A stretch of DNA of 64,000 bases from Companilactobacillus jidongensis. GTDB taxonomy: Bacteria > Bacillota > Bacilli > Lactobacillales > Lactobacillaceae. Positions 50,940-60,213 of the stretch are shown here, piece by piece. Position numbers and translations under genes: made by a program. The notes under the pieces are model-generated. The model made no database searches. It saw only the letters and a program-made list of their open reading frames with translations, and was not told the DNA's origin. The stretch covers positions 1 to 64,000 of the forward strand of contig NZ_RHOP01000009.1 in the NCBI RefSeq assembly GCF_003946575.1. The letters are read 5' to 3'. The number at the start of each line of letters is the position of its first letter. The stretch's first letter is position 1.

Positions 50940-51752
50940 TTATTCAAAAATAAATTTGTCCATTGCCTTAGAGATGCCATCATTTACATTAGAATCAGTT
51001 ATATAATCTGCATGTTCTTTGGCCTGATTCGTACCATTCTTCATACATATGGCCGTTCCAGCATAATCAAACATGGCAATATCATTTCTCTCATCACCAA
51101 ACGCCATAACTTCACTGGCCAATATATTTAGGTGTTCCGCCAAGCTGCGTAGTCCGGTCCCTTTATTAGCTCTTTTGTTCATGACAGCTAAGAAAACTGT
51201 CCCTTCTCTAATGACACTGAATTGTTCACCCAAATCACTTATAACAACTGGTTCATCTATATTCAAATCTTCTTGTTCACCTACAAAATCAAATTTAGCA
51301 GCAGTAAAATCGTCCGGCAGATCTTTAGGATCTCTTACAAAGATCCCGGCGTGATTTTCCCATGCTTGAAGTACCGCCACACGGCTAATATCATGATTAC
51401 CAGTATAAACGTTGCTGTCCGGATCTAACGAATAATATTGAATACCATTTTTATCAGCATAATTAACCAATCGACGATATTCACTTTTGTTTATTAGATG
51501 TTTAGTTATCGTTCGTCCAGCAACAGATTCCACGATTGCACCATTGTACGTTACAACATATTGATCATCACCCGATATACCCAGTTCATTCAAATACTCA
51601 CTTACCCCGGCCAACGGTCGACCAGTACACATAACAATCTTTATTCCCATTGATAAAGCACGTTTGACAGCAGCCTTACTAGATTTCAAAATCATTTTAT
51701 TAGAGTCCAACAAGGTATTATCCATATCAAATGCGATTAATTTAATACTCAT
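50940..51752 (-). CDS. Cof-type HAD-family phosphatase
   Basis: 270 residues. FDMDNTLLDSNKMI is motif I with the Asp nucleophile, MCTGRPLAGVSEYL motif II, NKRANKGTGLRSL the Lys, and MAFGDERNDIAMFDYAG motif IV. The large C2B cap lies between. These enzymes dephosphorylate sugar phosphates, flavin or pyridoxal phosphates with broad specificity. Monocistronic or with the acetyltransferase upstream by 60 bases. Exact substrate unknown. Confidence 0.88.
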   Translation of the reverse strand: MSIKLIAFDMDNTLLDSNKMILKSSKAAVKRALSMGIKIVMCTGRPLAGVSEYLNELGISGDDQYVVTYNGAIVESVAGRTITKHLINKSEYRRLVNYADKNGIQYYSLDPDSNVYTGNHDISRVAVLQAWENHAGIFVRDPKDLPDDFTAAKFDFVGEQEDLNIDEPVVISDLGEQFSVIREGTVFLAVMNKRANKGTGLRSLAEHLNILASEVMAFGDERNDIAMFDYAGTAICMKNGTNQAKEHADYITDSNVNDGISKAMDKFIFE

Positions 51753-51811
51753 TTACTATCCCTCTTTATTCAGAATTGTCTGTATATAATTGGCAACTCC
51801 ATCTTCATCCT

Positions 51812-52420
51812 CTAATTTTCAAAATATTTTTGTTTTTCAAGTTTCCAAGCTTTTTTATCATTTTCATTTATCTCACGTAGCACGCGACAGGGATTACCAA
51901 CCGCAATAACATTATCAGGAATATCCTTGGTAACCACTGAACCAGAACCAATGACAACATTGCTTCCAATAGTAATACCTGGATTGACGATAACACCGCC
52001 ACCAATCCAAACATCATCCCCAATTACAATAGGTTTGCCATACTCATAAGCCTCATTCCGAATGACTGCATCGATCGGGTGTCCGGCGGTATACAGTCCG
52101 ACTCGTGGACCAAACATGACGTTTTTACCAATTGTAATTGTTGCAATATCGAGAAAAATACAATCGTAATTAGCGTAAAAATCTTCACCAATTGTTGTGT
52201 GTATTCCGTAATCAGTATGAAATGGTGGTTCGAAGTACACATTATCGCCAGTATTGCCAAACAACTTTTTCAGCAAGTCATGACGAATGTCGCTGTCATC
52301 TTCAGTTGTCTGATTATATAGCCGAGTTATGCTTTTAGCACGATGTGAGTCCTTAGCCAACTCTGAATCACTGGCGATATAGAGATCTCCAGCCAACATT
52401 TTTTCTTTTTGTGAGCGCAT
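51812..52420 (-). CDS. Maltose/galactoside O-acetyltransferase-like protein
   Basis: 202 residues from the ATG at 52420. A TTG six codons earlier lacks a better site. The N-terminal Mac domain reads SQKEKMLAGDLYIASDSELA. Hexapeptide repeats with YTAGHPIDAVIRNEA carry the catalytic His. IGSNVVIGSGSVVTKDIPDN ends the beta-helix. It transfers acetyl groups from acetyl-CoA to sugars. A 17-bp palindrome upstream may be an operator. Relative of the acetyltransferase at 28584. Confidence 0.87.
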   Translation of the reverse strand: MRSQKEKMLAGDLYIASDSELAKDSHRAKSITRLYNQTTEDDSDIRHDLLKKLFGNTGDNVYFEPPFHTDYGIHTTIGEDFYANYDCIFLDIATITIGKNVMFGPRVGLYTAGHPIDAVIRNEAYEYGKPIVIGDDVWIGGGVIVNPGITIGSNVVIGSGSVVTKDIPDNVIAVGNPCRVLREINENDKKAWKLEKQKYFEN

Positions 52421-52440
52421 ATTATTTTTACCTTTCAAAT

Positions 52441-52457
52441 TTGTAAATCGTTTACAA
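52441..52457. promoter_or_regulatory. Perfect palindrome upstream of the acetyltransferase
   Basis: TTGTAAA-TCG-TTTACAA. It resembles a CcpA cre, but its centre is one base too long for the consensus, so a different repressor site is equally likely. Confidence 0.4.
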
Positions 52458-52488
52458 TTTAAATTGTATCATTTGTAGGTAAAGAAAA

Positions 52489-52509
52489 AACACCCACAAT
52501 GTGAGTGTT
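52489..52509 (-). terminator. Weak terminator of the OYE gene
   Basis: AACACCCACA pairs with TGTGAGTGTT apart from one mismatch, with a very small loop. T residues follow on the minus strand. Confidence 0.45.
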
Positions 52510-52516
52510 AAATTAA

Positions 52517-53623
52517 CTAATCAACTAAGCTGTCAGGCATCATTCCTGTTAAGAAATCCCAAGTACCATTACTAATCTGATAAGTATCTTGATCCATTCT
52601 TGATAACTTATGATTAACCAACTCTTCATGACCAGCGAAGACTTTACCAACAAAATGTGGTTCGAGTAACATTTGAATACCAACGCCAATTAATTCAGCA
52701 TTATCCAGCACGCCCTCAGCTTGTTCTTTGCCTTGAACGCCACCGATACCGATCAATGGGATGCGTCCGTTGATTTGATCATGAACATAAGCAAGAACCG
52801 ACTTATCCTTGTAATCATCACTGACAGAGACACGTTTATAGTCATTTTCAGATAAGTGTAAGTAATCCAATGGTTTATCAGCTAATTTATCAACTAAGTA
52901 CATCGTATCTGACATACGAATGCCGGGATTCTCGTATTCCTCAGGTGAGAATCTATATCCAACGATGAAGTCTTTAACATCAGACTTATCAACAACATCT
53001 AATACTCCATCTACGAGTTCATCAATGAAGTGATAGCGTTTCTCCAGACTCCCACCCCACTCGTCATCACGACGATTAGAATGTGGTGAGAAAAATTGTT
53101 GGATAATATAAGTATTAGCACCGTGTAATTCAACACCGTCAAATCCAGCTTCAATCGCACGTTGGGTTGCCTTCTTAAAGTTTTCAATCAACTCTTTAAC
53201 CTCGGCAGATTCCATTGCACGTGGGGTTTCAGCACCCGGACGCTCTGCGGCAACTGCACTTGCCGAAACTGGTTGAACGCCATGAAGAACACCAGAGTCA
53301 GTCATCCGGCCAGCATGGAAGATTTGAAGAATTGCTTTTGTTCCATTTTTCTTGATTCCAGCAGCTAACTTAGCAAGTCCAGGAATGAATTTATCGTCAG
53401 CAACACTAAGTTCACCGTCCCAGCCCTTACCATTATCTTGAACATTAGCGGCACCCGTAATGATCGCACCAATTTCTCCAGCTCGTGAACTATAATAACT
53501 CACTTCATCATTTGTAACTGTTCCATCGAAAAAACTCATCTTGGTTGTCATTGGAGACATCATAAAACGATTCTTCAACGTCAAACCACGTCTAAATGTT
53601 AATGAGTCTGTCATTTTTGTCAT
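52517..53623 (-). CDS. Old Yellow Enzyme family flavin oxidoreductase
   Basis: 368 residues with AGAAGG before the ATG. A TIM-barrel of the OYE/NADH:flavin oxidoreductase family. LTLKNRFMMSPMTTKMS is the N-terminal FMN strand, LQIFHAGRMTDSGVLHGVQP follows, GVELHGANTYIIQQFFSPHS has the substrate-binding His and Asn, and IPLIGIGGVQG binds phosphate. It reduces activated C=C bonds of enones with NAD(P)H. Downstream of a MarR gene with a perfect palindrome between. Confidence 0.88.
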   Translation of the reverse strand: MTKMTDSLTFRRGLTLKNRFMMSPMTTKMSFFDGTVTNDEVSYYSSRAGEIGAIITGAANVQDNGKGWDGELSVADDKFIPGLAKLAAGIKKNGTKAILQIFHAGRMTDSGVLHGVQPVSASAVAAERPGAETPRAMESAEVKELIENFKKATQRAIEAGFDGVELHGANTYIIQQFFSPHSNRRDDEWGGSLEKRYHFIDELVDGVLDVVDKSDVKDFIVGYRFSPEEYENPGIRMSDTMYLVDKLADKPLDYLHLSENDYKRVSVSDDYKDKSVLAYVHDQINGRIPLIGIGGVQGKEQAEGVLDNAELIGVGIQMLLEPHFVGKVFAGHEELVNHKLSRMDQDTYQISNGTWDFLTGMMPDSLVD

Positions 53624-53659
53624 TGATAATTACCTTCTTTTATTTAAATCGGATATAGT

Positions 53660-53673
53660 TGCATGCACATGCA
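53660..53673. promoter_or_regulatory. MarR operator candidate
   Basis: TGCATG-CA-CATGCA, a perfect palindrome between the MarR gene and the OYE gene, 37 bases before the OYE start codon. Confidence 0.5.
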
Positions 53674-53713
53674 TATAATATATTAAAGAAATACGTAATG
53701 CAAATATTTTTTG

Positions 53714-54085
53714 CTACAATTCCTTTTTTAACACACCAGCAACCTTTGATGCATATTCCTTCAAAGTGTTCTCACCCTTTGCCGTTAAATGAATATACAC
53801 TCCACGTTTATCCTTATCACAGATACTACGTTCGATAACACCGCATTCTTTAGCTTCCAGTCTCGCAATCAATCGTGACATTGCGCTTTGACTGAGTCCA
53901 ACTAACTCTTGTAATTTTTGAAGTCTTAACTTCTTGTTTTCTTCTTGATTCAAAAAATACAAAACATAAAATTCATTTAAAGCTAATGATTCATTCGCAC
54001 CGGATAACTCATGCTCCAATGAATTCTCAATTTGCTTTTGCTTTCGAACAAATTCAAACCAACGTTCGATTATCTCATTATTCAA
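53714..54085 (-). CDS. MarR-family regulator
   Basis: 123 residues from a TTG at 54085 with GGGAG upstream. The GTG six codons earlier has no site. Winged helix with LRLQKLQELVGLSQSAMSRL as the recognition region, then AKECGVIERSICDKDKRGVY, the typical wing with DKR. Such proteins bind aromatic or oxidised ligands and release DNA. It lies upstream of the OYE gene on the same strand, with a palindrome between them, so it likely controls OYE. Confidence 0.84.
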   Translation of the reverse strand: MNNEIIERWFEFVRKQKQIENSLEHELSGANESLALNEFYVLYFLNQEENKKLRLQKLQELVGLSQSAMSRLIARLEAKECGVIERSICDKDKRGVYIHLTAKGENTLKEYASKVAGVLKKEL

Positions 54086-54125
54086 GATTTCACTCCCTAT
54101 CACTTCAAGAATACATTATGATATT

Positions 54126-54152
54126 AAAAAAGTGCCACCGTCAAGTGACACC
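54126..54152 (-). terminator. Terminator of the MFS gene
   Basis: On the minus strand GTG-CAC and GTG-CAC arms with six T residues after them, just past the stop at 54164. Confidence 0.55.
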
Positions 54153-54163
54153 CCTCAATAATA

Positions 54164-55360
54164 TTAATCTTTAACTAATAATGATGTAAATGCACCAAGT
54201 AATAGTGAAATTGCCATAAAAATAAAGGCATTTGCAAAACTACCACCTGATTGTTGAACAATGCTACCGATTAACATTGGCGCGATGAATCCACCCAGTG
54301 TTCCACCAGTACCAACAATCCCTGAAGCTGAGCCAATGATTTCTTCAGGAAAAATATTCTGTGGCCATGAAGCAGTTGCGGCAAAAGTGGAAACAATAAA
54401 CATTCCACTAATGGCAACACTGATGATAGCAACAATCAGTGTCTTGGCCAAGATCAAACCAACAATACCTAAGACAGCAATGATCGCACTAACAATAATA
54501 AATTGCTTTTGCTTACCAGCCCATACTCTGGTCAAAATAATACCTGTACCTAGACTACCAATGATTTGCATTATAGCGCTAACTGCCATAATGGCACCAG
54601 CCTGGGCAACTGTTAAATGGAAAGTGTCGGTCAAGTAACTTGGCATCCATGACATGGCGCCATAGGTAACAATGTTTTCAAGAAGAAGAATAACAAAAAT
54701 CAAAATAACACTACGATTTTTAATTGTTTGACTAAATGGCATTTTCTTTTGAATTTTAACTTCATTTTTCACTTCGCCAGCATCATTAGGTAACATGAAC
54801 AAGACACATAGAAAGGCCACTAGGAACAATGTTCCCAACATATAATAACCAGATCGCCAATTTGCAGAAATAACGTTAGCACCTAATGTATAAGCCAAAA
54901 TTCCACCAATACCAGTTGTGGTCAAAATTCCAGACTGGGCAAGAACTCTCTTAGTTGGATCAAAGTTTTCTGCGATAGCCTTAGAAGTTGAAGGCGGATA
55001 ACCTCCATGACCTAATCCTGCCAAAAATCTTATGGCAATAAATAATAATAAGCTGCTGACAAATCCAAACAAATATGAAGTTACAGCAATACTTGCTAAT
55101 GAAATAAGCAAGATTTTTTTAGCTCCGACTTTATCAGCTAACCATCCTCCAGGAATTTGCATACATGAATAAGCTAAGAAGAAAGCACTCATGATGAAAC
55201 CCGTCTGAGTCGTGGTCAAGCTGAAGTCTTTTGCAATTGGAATAACAGCGGTTGAAATCATCGTTTTATCCATGTAGACCATCGTATAACCAATCATCAA
55301 TGCCGTAATAACTTTAATATTTTTTCCCGACATCTTAGATTTAGTAGTTTCTTTTCCCAT
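54164..55360 (-). CDS. MFS transporter, anion:cation symporter-like
   Basis: 398 residues from the ATG at 55360, chosen for GGTGA close upstream. A TTG six codons earlier is in frame. Twelve hydrophobic segments. TMVYMDKTMISTAVIPIAKD begins the fold, and GGWLADKVGAKKILL is motif A. This resembles the ACS/hexuronate-type subfamily. It ends a three-gene transcript after the CbrT-like and PduO genes (49 bases from PduO). Whether it moves a carboxylate or something linked to B12 use is unknown. Confidence 0.82.
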   Translation of the reverse strand: MGKETTKSKMSGKNIKVITALMIGYTMVYMDKTMISTAVIPIAKDFSLTTTQTGFIMSAFFLAYSCMQIPGGWLADKVGAKKILLISLASIAVTSYLFGFVSSLLLFIAIRFLAGLGHGGYPPSTSKAIAENFDPTKRVLAQSGILTTTGIGGILAYTLGANVISANWRSGYYMLGTLFLVAFLCVLFMLPNDAGEVKNEVKIQKKMPFSQTIKNRSVILIFVILLLENIVTYGAMSWMPSYLTDTFHLTVAQAGAIMAVSAIMQIIGSLGTGIILTRVWAGKQKQFIIVSAIIAVLGIVGLILAKTLIVAIISVAISGMFIVSTFAATASWPQNIFPEEIIGSASGIVGTGGTLGGFIAPMLIGSIVQQSGGSFANAFIFMAISLLLGAFTSLLVKD

Positions 55361-55409
55361 AACGTCACCGCCCTTCAAACAATTTTATTTTCAAAGAATA
55401 GTGTCTAGA

Positions 55410-55976
55410 TCACCTAAACACTGGTTTACTGTTACGATACAGCACATCGTCGACATCTTCAAGAACATTGGCATATCTTGCCGCAGCGAAGAAGTAATCT
55501 GACAAACGATTGATAAATTTTAAAACTTCTCCATTGATCGATTCATCTTGCATCAAGTCGACAATTTCCCGTTCAGCACGGCGAGTAACTGTTCGAGCAA
55601 CATGTAGATAGGATGCGGAAACAGATCCACCAGGCAAAATAAACTTTTTAACTTGTGGTGCGGCAGCCATATACTTATCAATTTTTTTCTCCAACCAATC
55701 GACTGTCTCATCATTTTTGAAGATATATTCATGCTTAGCGTCATCTTCCGGAGTAGCCAAGTCGGTACCACAATCAAATAATAATTGCTGAATCTCCTGT
55801 AACTCATCCTTTAACTCGGTTGTTTTGTCAGTCAAACTAGCCGCAACCAAACCAACTAATGAGTTGAGTTCATCAACTGTACCATAAGCATTGATACGTT
55901 TGTCAGACTTGTACAAAACGTCGTTGCCGATAATACGAGTCTGCCCTTTGTCACCTGTTCTTGTATAAATTCTCAT
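55410..55976 (-). CDS. pduO: ATP:cob(I)alamin adenosyltransferase, PduO type
   Basis: 188 residues. IYTRTGDKGQTRIIGND is the ATP-binding N-terminus, DKRINAYGTVDELNSLVGL the second motif, and HVARTVTRRAEREIVDL the conserved Arg-rich helix. It adenosylates cob(I)alamin to coenzyme B12, needed by diol/glycerol dehydratases. Its start is three bases past the stop of the CbrT-like gene, and the SD sequence overlaps that stop, so translation is tightly coupled with uptake. Confidence 0.92.
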   Translation of the reverse strand: MRIYTRTGDKGQTRIIGNDVLYKSDKRINAYGTVDELNSLVGLVAASLTDKTTELKDELQEIQQLLFDCGTDLATPEDDAKHEYIFKNDETVDWLEKKIDKYMAAAPQVKKFILPGGSVSASYLHVARTVTRRAEREIVDLMQDESINGEVLKFINRLSDYFFAAARYANVLEDVDDVLYRNSKPVFR

Positions 55977-55979
55977 TAG

Positions 55980-56657
55980 TTACTCCTTTGTGATAAATAA
56001 ATTATATTTTTTTTTGTAGTTATTGAATATTTTAATCCAACGCTTACCCACTAACAATAACAAAACAGCAGTAAATATTGCGTGGATCAAATCAAAATAA
56101 AAACTGCCGGCAATCGAGATGCCCACACTCTTCCAAGTTATTGGATCAACAAAACCAATAATATAGTAGATATCCATGATCCACCCCATAATGAATCCGG
56201 ACGCGAAGCCCCAGATTGTCAGTATCCAACGTGGTATTTGTTTATTTGACATCAATCCTGATACTAGTCCGATAACTCCTAAAGCAAACATCTGCCACGG
56301 TGTCCATGCTCCCTGTCCAAAATACATATTAGAGGTTAGAGCAATTATAGTTCCCATCAAAAATCCCGTTTCAGGTCCACTAACAATAGCTCCCATTATC
56401 AAAATAAATAATTCCGGCTTAGCGGAAGGAAGTGCGGCGAATAAAACACGTCCTCCAACTGCCAAAGCACAAATAATCGCAATAAAAACAATTTCTCGTG
56501 AGTTCTTACTTGAATGTTCGAATTTTACAAAATAGATGCCAATCGTCAACGCCAACAAAATAAACGAGAACAATAAATAATTTTTACTTCCAAAAACTGC
56601 CATCAAAATTAAAACAACAATTGAAATGGCAATTAACAAAATGGATTTTTTGTTCAA
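55980..56657 (-). CDS. cbrT: ECF transporter S component, CbrT-like (cobalamin)
   Basis: 225 residues, about six to seven hydrophobic helices. ALPSAKPELFILIMGAIVSG and GPETGFLMGTIIALTSNMYF, then FGQGAWTPWQMFALG, match the CbrT-like B12-binding S components known from lactobacilli. It captures cobalamin in the membrane and docks with ECF A and T subunits. Coupled to the PduO gene, and a dedicated ECF ATPase/T pair lies at 57.6-60 kb. No cobalamin riboswitch was found before it. Confidence 0.83.
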   Translation of the reverse strand: MNKKSILLIAISIVVLILMAVFGSKNYLLFSFILLALTIGIYFVKFEHSSKNSREIVFIAIICALAVGGRVLFAALPSAKPELFILIMGAIVSGPETGFLMGTIIALTSNMYFGQGAWTPWQMFALGVIGLVSGLMSNKQIPRWILTIWGFASGFIMGWIMDIYYIIGFVDPITWKSVGISIAGSFYFDLIHAIFTAVLLLLVGKRWIKIFNNYKKKYNLFITKE

Positions 56658-56741
56658 AAATGTCCCTCCTTCAGCTATCGATAATTACTAGTTTAATTTA
56701 AATTACGTGATAATTCTTAGTTTTTTTTAAAAAAACTCTTA

Positions 56742-56811
56742 AAAATGGTAATTGTACTGTCAAGTATGTATAATATTTGTAAACGATGACATTACTAATA
56801 AAATGGTAATT
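56742..56811. repeat. Direct repeat AAAATGGTAATT in the CbrT-facilitator spacer
   Basis: The 12-mer occurs at 56742-56753 and 56800-56811, 58 bases apart, in the divergent spacer between the S component and the facilitator gene. Spacing of several helical turns suggests an activator binding pair. This is only a suggestion. Confidence 0.3.
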
Positions 56812-56865
56812 ATATCGAATTTTAATATATAATTATGCAATTATTTGCACAAAGGGGTGTATTTT

Positions 56866-57585
56866 ATGCAAGATAGCTTAACTTTACAATTATTAGGTGA
56901 ATTTATTGGGACATTAGTCTTAATTTTACTTGGTGACGGTGTTGTTGCAGCTGTAAGTTTGAAGAAATCAAAGGCTGAGGGTGCTGGTTGGATAGCCATT
57001 GCTCTTGGTTGGGGTCTCGCGGTTACTCTTGGTGTCTACTGTTCTGGATTCTTAAGTCCTGCTCACCTTAACCCAGCAGTTACATTAGGAATGGCCATTG
57101 CTGGATTATTCCCATGGTCATCAGTAATACCTTATATCATTGCTCAAACATTGGGTGGTATTGTTGGGGCTGCACTGGTCTGGATCAACTACTATCCACA
57201 TTGGGCAGAAACAAAAGATCCAGATGCAATTCGTGGCGTATTCGCGACCGGTCCCGCTATCAGAAATTATCCAATGAACTTTATTAGTGAATTTATTGGT
57301 ACTTTTGTACTAGTCTTTGCCTTATTAGCATTCACACGTGGTAAGTTTACTGATGGATTGAATCCAATGGTCGTCGGTGTTCTAATTACATCTATTGGTT
57401 TCTCACTTGGTGGTACAACAGGTTATGCTATTAACCCCGCCAGAGATTTGGGACCAAGAATTGCTCACCAGATCCTACCTATCGCTAACAAAGGTGATTC
57501 CGACTGGGCTTATAGCTGGGTTCCTATCTTAGGACCAATGGCTGGTGGTGCTGTTGGTGCATTAGTTTATCTATTGATTCCTTAA
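56866..57585 (+). CDS. Glycerol/propanediol facilitator (MIP/aquaporin family)
   Basis: 239 residues from the ATG at 56866, with AAAGGGGTG upstream. Six membrane helices and both half-helix NPA motifs: AHLNPAVTLGMAI and GYAINPARDLGPR. The Asp after NPAR fits GlpF-type glycerol channels rather than water-only aquaporins. It is divergent to the B12 uptake/adenosylation genes, so a role in glycerol or 1,2-propanediol entry for a B12-dependent dehydratase (PduF-like) is attractive. The dehydratase itself is not in the window. Confidence 0.88.
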   Translation: MQDSLTLQLLGEFIGTLVLILLGDGVVAAVSLKKSKAEGAGWIAIALGWGLAVTLGVYCSGFLSPAHLNPAVTLGMAIAGLFPWSSVIPYIIAQTLGGIVGAALVWINYYPHWAETKDPDAIRGVFATGPAIRNYPMNFISEFIGTFVLVFALLAFTRGKFTDGLNPMVVGVLITSIGFSLGGTTGYAINPARDLGPRIAHQILPIANKGDSDWAYSWVPILGPMAGGAVGALVYLLIP

Positions 57586-57589
57586 AAAT

Positions 57590-57632
57590 AAAAGCTATAG
57601 GATAATTTTATTATTTGTCCTATAGCTTTTTT
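57590..57632. terminator. Bidirectional terminator
   Basis: AAAAGCTATAGGA and TCCTATAGCTTTT pair perfectly. The right arm overlaps the stop of the ECF ATPase gene. Confidence 0.8.
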
Positions 57633-59224
57633 AAATTATTCCAAGTCAAAGCATCTGGGAAGCTGTCCCTAGATGCTTTATTTATTTCTGTTGTATAAAA
57701 GAATTTATCTTTGAAGAAGTCCACTGGTCGTTTGAATTTACTGAGTTTACCATCAAACATCATCGATACGTAATTAAATTTCGTTGCGAACACCAGATCA
57801 TGACTATTAGCGAATAAAATTCCTCCAGTCGCCAAGTAATCCTTTAACAAATCATGCAATTTCAAAATCATGTTTGGATCTAATCCTTTGGTCGGTTCAT
57901 CCAAAAATAAAATTGCCGGATTCTTGATCAAACCGATTATTAAGGCCAAAAATTCTTGCTGACCTCCACTCAGATCATAAGGACTAGTATCCTTCAATTC
58001 AAACAAATCATACTGCCTTAAAATCAAGTCAACTTGCTGTGAAGTTATTTCTGGATTATTTTGTTTTAATTGAAATTCAACTTCTCCAAAAACCGTATCG
58101 GCAACAAACAACAGAGCGGGATTTTGTGGCAAGATAAACAACTTTTGATAAATATTTGTATTTTTATTATTGACAATTTTGCCATTTAAAATAATCTTGC
58201 CAGATTGTTGTTTAAGTTGTTGTGAAATAACTTTGATCAATGTGGACTTGCCCACTCCGTTTGGACCAACTAAACAATATGAAATTCCCTTATTCAACTC
58301 AAAATTAACTTCATCCACAATTTTTTTAGATTCAAAATCAAACCGAAATGACAGATTCTTAAGTTGTAATACCTCTTTGGATTCATTGATTTTGCGTGAA
58401 TTATTAACATATTGTATTTCATGCTCGTGTCTATTTAGCAGCTTACTAAACTGGCGATTATTAAGTGGTAACTCTGTTTCATCCCTAAACTCCAATTCCA
58501 TAAAAGACCTATTTATTTGAGACAAATAATTCTTATAAAACTCATCTTGATACATTTTCCGAAGTGCAGTATCAATTTTTTCATCCAACAATATTGATCC
58601 AGACTCAATGATAGCCAAGCGATTAGCATAAAAAGTATTACGTTCTAGTGAATGCTCGACCATAATGATCGTCACATTTAGTTCTGAATTAATTTTGTGA
58701 ACCATTTGAAGCAGTTTCTCAGCCGCAATGGGATCCAGTTGTGATGTTGGTTCATCCAGTAACAAAATATCTGGGTCAACTATCAGAGCCGCTGCCAAAT
58801 TGATCAATTGCTTCTGACCGCCTGACAATTCTTGTTCTGTTAGATCCAACAATTCGATGATACCAAAATAACTGGCTACTTCCGCAATTCTCATATGTCG
58901 TTCATCGACTGAATATCCCATATTCTCGAGAATGAAATTAAATTCGTCTCTGGCACATTCAGTTATCATCTGATTATCAACAAACTGTGAGATATACGAA
59001 ATATTCTGATCATTAGTCTGACAATCTAAAGTACCTTCAGTAATATCACCGACCACTAGACCCGGTTTCAATTGTTTCAATAACGTACTCTTGCCACTCC
59101 CTGTTTTACCGATCAACAACAAAAAATCGCCTTTATCAATGGTTAATTCAACGTTACTTAGCGAAAGCTTTTGACTGTTGGCATATTTGAAGCTGTAGTT
59201 TTTGAAATGTACCATTTCCACCAT
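57620..59224 (-). CDS. ECF transporter ATPase, two fused ABC domains
   Basis: 534 residues. Domain 1 (about 1-240): Walker A GKTGSGKSTLLK, signature LSGGQKQLINLAA, Walker B DILLLDEPTSQLDP. Domain 2 (about 290-520): Walker A GPNGVGKSTLIK, signature LSGGQQEFLALI, Walker B AILFLDEPTKGLDP. Both sites look intact. The two-in-one layout equals EcfA-EcfA' joined. It overlaps the T component gene by 67 bases and faces the facilitator gene across a terminator. It should power a dedicated ECF importer, cobalamin being the best guess. Confidence 0.9.
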   Translation of the reverse strand: MVEMVHFKNYSFKYANSQKLSLSNVELTIDKGDFLLLIGKTGSGKSTLLKQLKPGLVVGDITEGTLDCQTNDQNISYISQFVDNQMITECARDEFNFILENMGYSVDERHMRIAEVASYFGIIELLDLTEQELSGGQKQLINLAAALIVDPDILLLDEPTSQLDPIAAEKLLQMVHKINSELNVTIIMVEHSLERNTFYANRLAIIESGSILLDEKIDTALRKMYQDEFYKNYLSQINRSFMELEFRDETELPLNNRQFSKLLNRHEHEIQYVNNSRKINESKEVLQLKNLSFRFDFESKKIVDEVNFELNKGISYCLVGPNGVGKSTLIKVISQQLKQQSGKIILNGKIVNNKNTNIYQKLFILPQNPALLFVADTVFGEVEFQLKQNNPEITSQQVDLILRQYDLFELKDTSPYDLSGGQQEFLALIIGLIKNPAILFLDEPTKGLDPNMILKLHDLLKDYLATGGILFANSHDLVFATKFNYVSMMFDGKLSKFKRPVDFFKDKFFYTTEINKASRDSFPDALTWNNLKKL

Positions 59225-60060
59225 AAGTATTGAGACACCCCTATTAAAATTGGCATTGTAATCATAAGTATGTTTAAAACACTGATGATTATTATATTAG
59301 AATTCATGATGAAACTAACGGAAGCCGAACCAAAACTAACCTTACCGTTTTTTAACAACACCATCGTCAAATTAAAAATAATTGCGGTAAAACTACCAAT
59401 AGACAATATATAATCGGTCTTAGTGTTGGCATAGTTCCTTGAAACACTGCGGCGGCGATCATATCCTCTAGTTATTAGTACATCGGATACATTCATGAAA
59501 CTAGCAATCGCCTTGTTTAAGACAATCTCCAATAGATTCATTTTTTTATAAGCATCTCTACTACGAAATTTATATAAATAATTAGTGTTCTCAAAAATTT
59601 CGATTATCTTTGGAATAAACTTAATTGTCAAAATAAAAACAATGGCAATATTTCGTAAACTTTTTGAAAGTAGATCAAAAATAACTTTGACATTAGTTAG
59701 CGCATCATAAATATAGAAAGCTAACAGTAAATTAACAAATGAAAAAGCTAAAATACCGGCATTCAAAAGTGATTCAGTTGTTATTTTTATTAATGGTATT
59801 TGGATAAGAATGTTATTGCCTCTTTGATTTATAACTAGATTAAATATAATGGTTGTTAAAAAAATAATTAATGTAAATTTTAAATAACCCTTTGAATTTT
59901 CCTTCTGAGTAAACTTGGCAACTGACAATAGTGAAATAAGAACTGCCAAAATAATTATTGGATTGTTAAAAACTAGCGATGAAATAATAATTGACAATAA
60001 ATAGATTAATATTGAAAAATTATTAACTACTTGTCTAAATCCAGAATAAATTTTTTTCAA
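59158..60060 (-). CDS. ECF transporter T component (EcfT/CbiQ-like)
   Basis: 300 residues from a TTG at 60060 with GGGAAGGTG upstream. About six hydrophobic helices. The coupling-helix motifs are visible: FRSRDAYKKM and LITRGYDRRR, the latter matching the ARG-type EcfT signature. It links S components to the ATPases. Overlaps the ATPase gene, so expressed with it. Divergent to the DUF4430 gene. Confidence 0.85.
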   Translation of the reverse strand: MKKIYSGFRQVVNNFSILIYLLSIIISSLVFNNPIIILAVLISLLSVAKFTQKENSKGYLKFTLIIFLTTIIFNLVINQRGNNILIQIPLIKITTESLLNAGILAFSFVNLLLAFYIYDALTNVKVIFDLLSKSLRNIAIVFILTIKFIPKIIEIFENTNYLYKFRSRDAYKKMNLLEIVLNKAIASFMNVSDVLITRGYDRRRSVSRNYANTKTDYILSIGSFTAIIFNLTMVLLKNGKVSFGSASVSFIMNSNIIIISVLNILMITMPILIGVSQYLWWKWYISKTTASNMPTVKSFR

Positions 60061-60213
60061 CTACCAATCACCTTCCCGTCTACTCACTAGCACATTTAAG
60101 AATAACACAATTCCAATGTATTATTATTCACATGAAATCCTTATATATTGATAAACAAATTCTCTGATATAATTAGAAATCGCAAGTCAATTTTATCTGA
60201 GGGAGTATATATT

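Noticed and set aside
52441-52457. CcpA cre before the acetyltransferase
   Set aside because: The palindrome is 15-17 bases with the CG off-centre by one, so it does not fit the cre consensus and was kept only as a generic dyad.
56658-56865. Possible cobalamin riboswitch before the CbrT-like or facilitator genes
   Set aside because: No B12-box-like sequence and no convincing conserved fold. The spacer is short and AT-rich.
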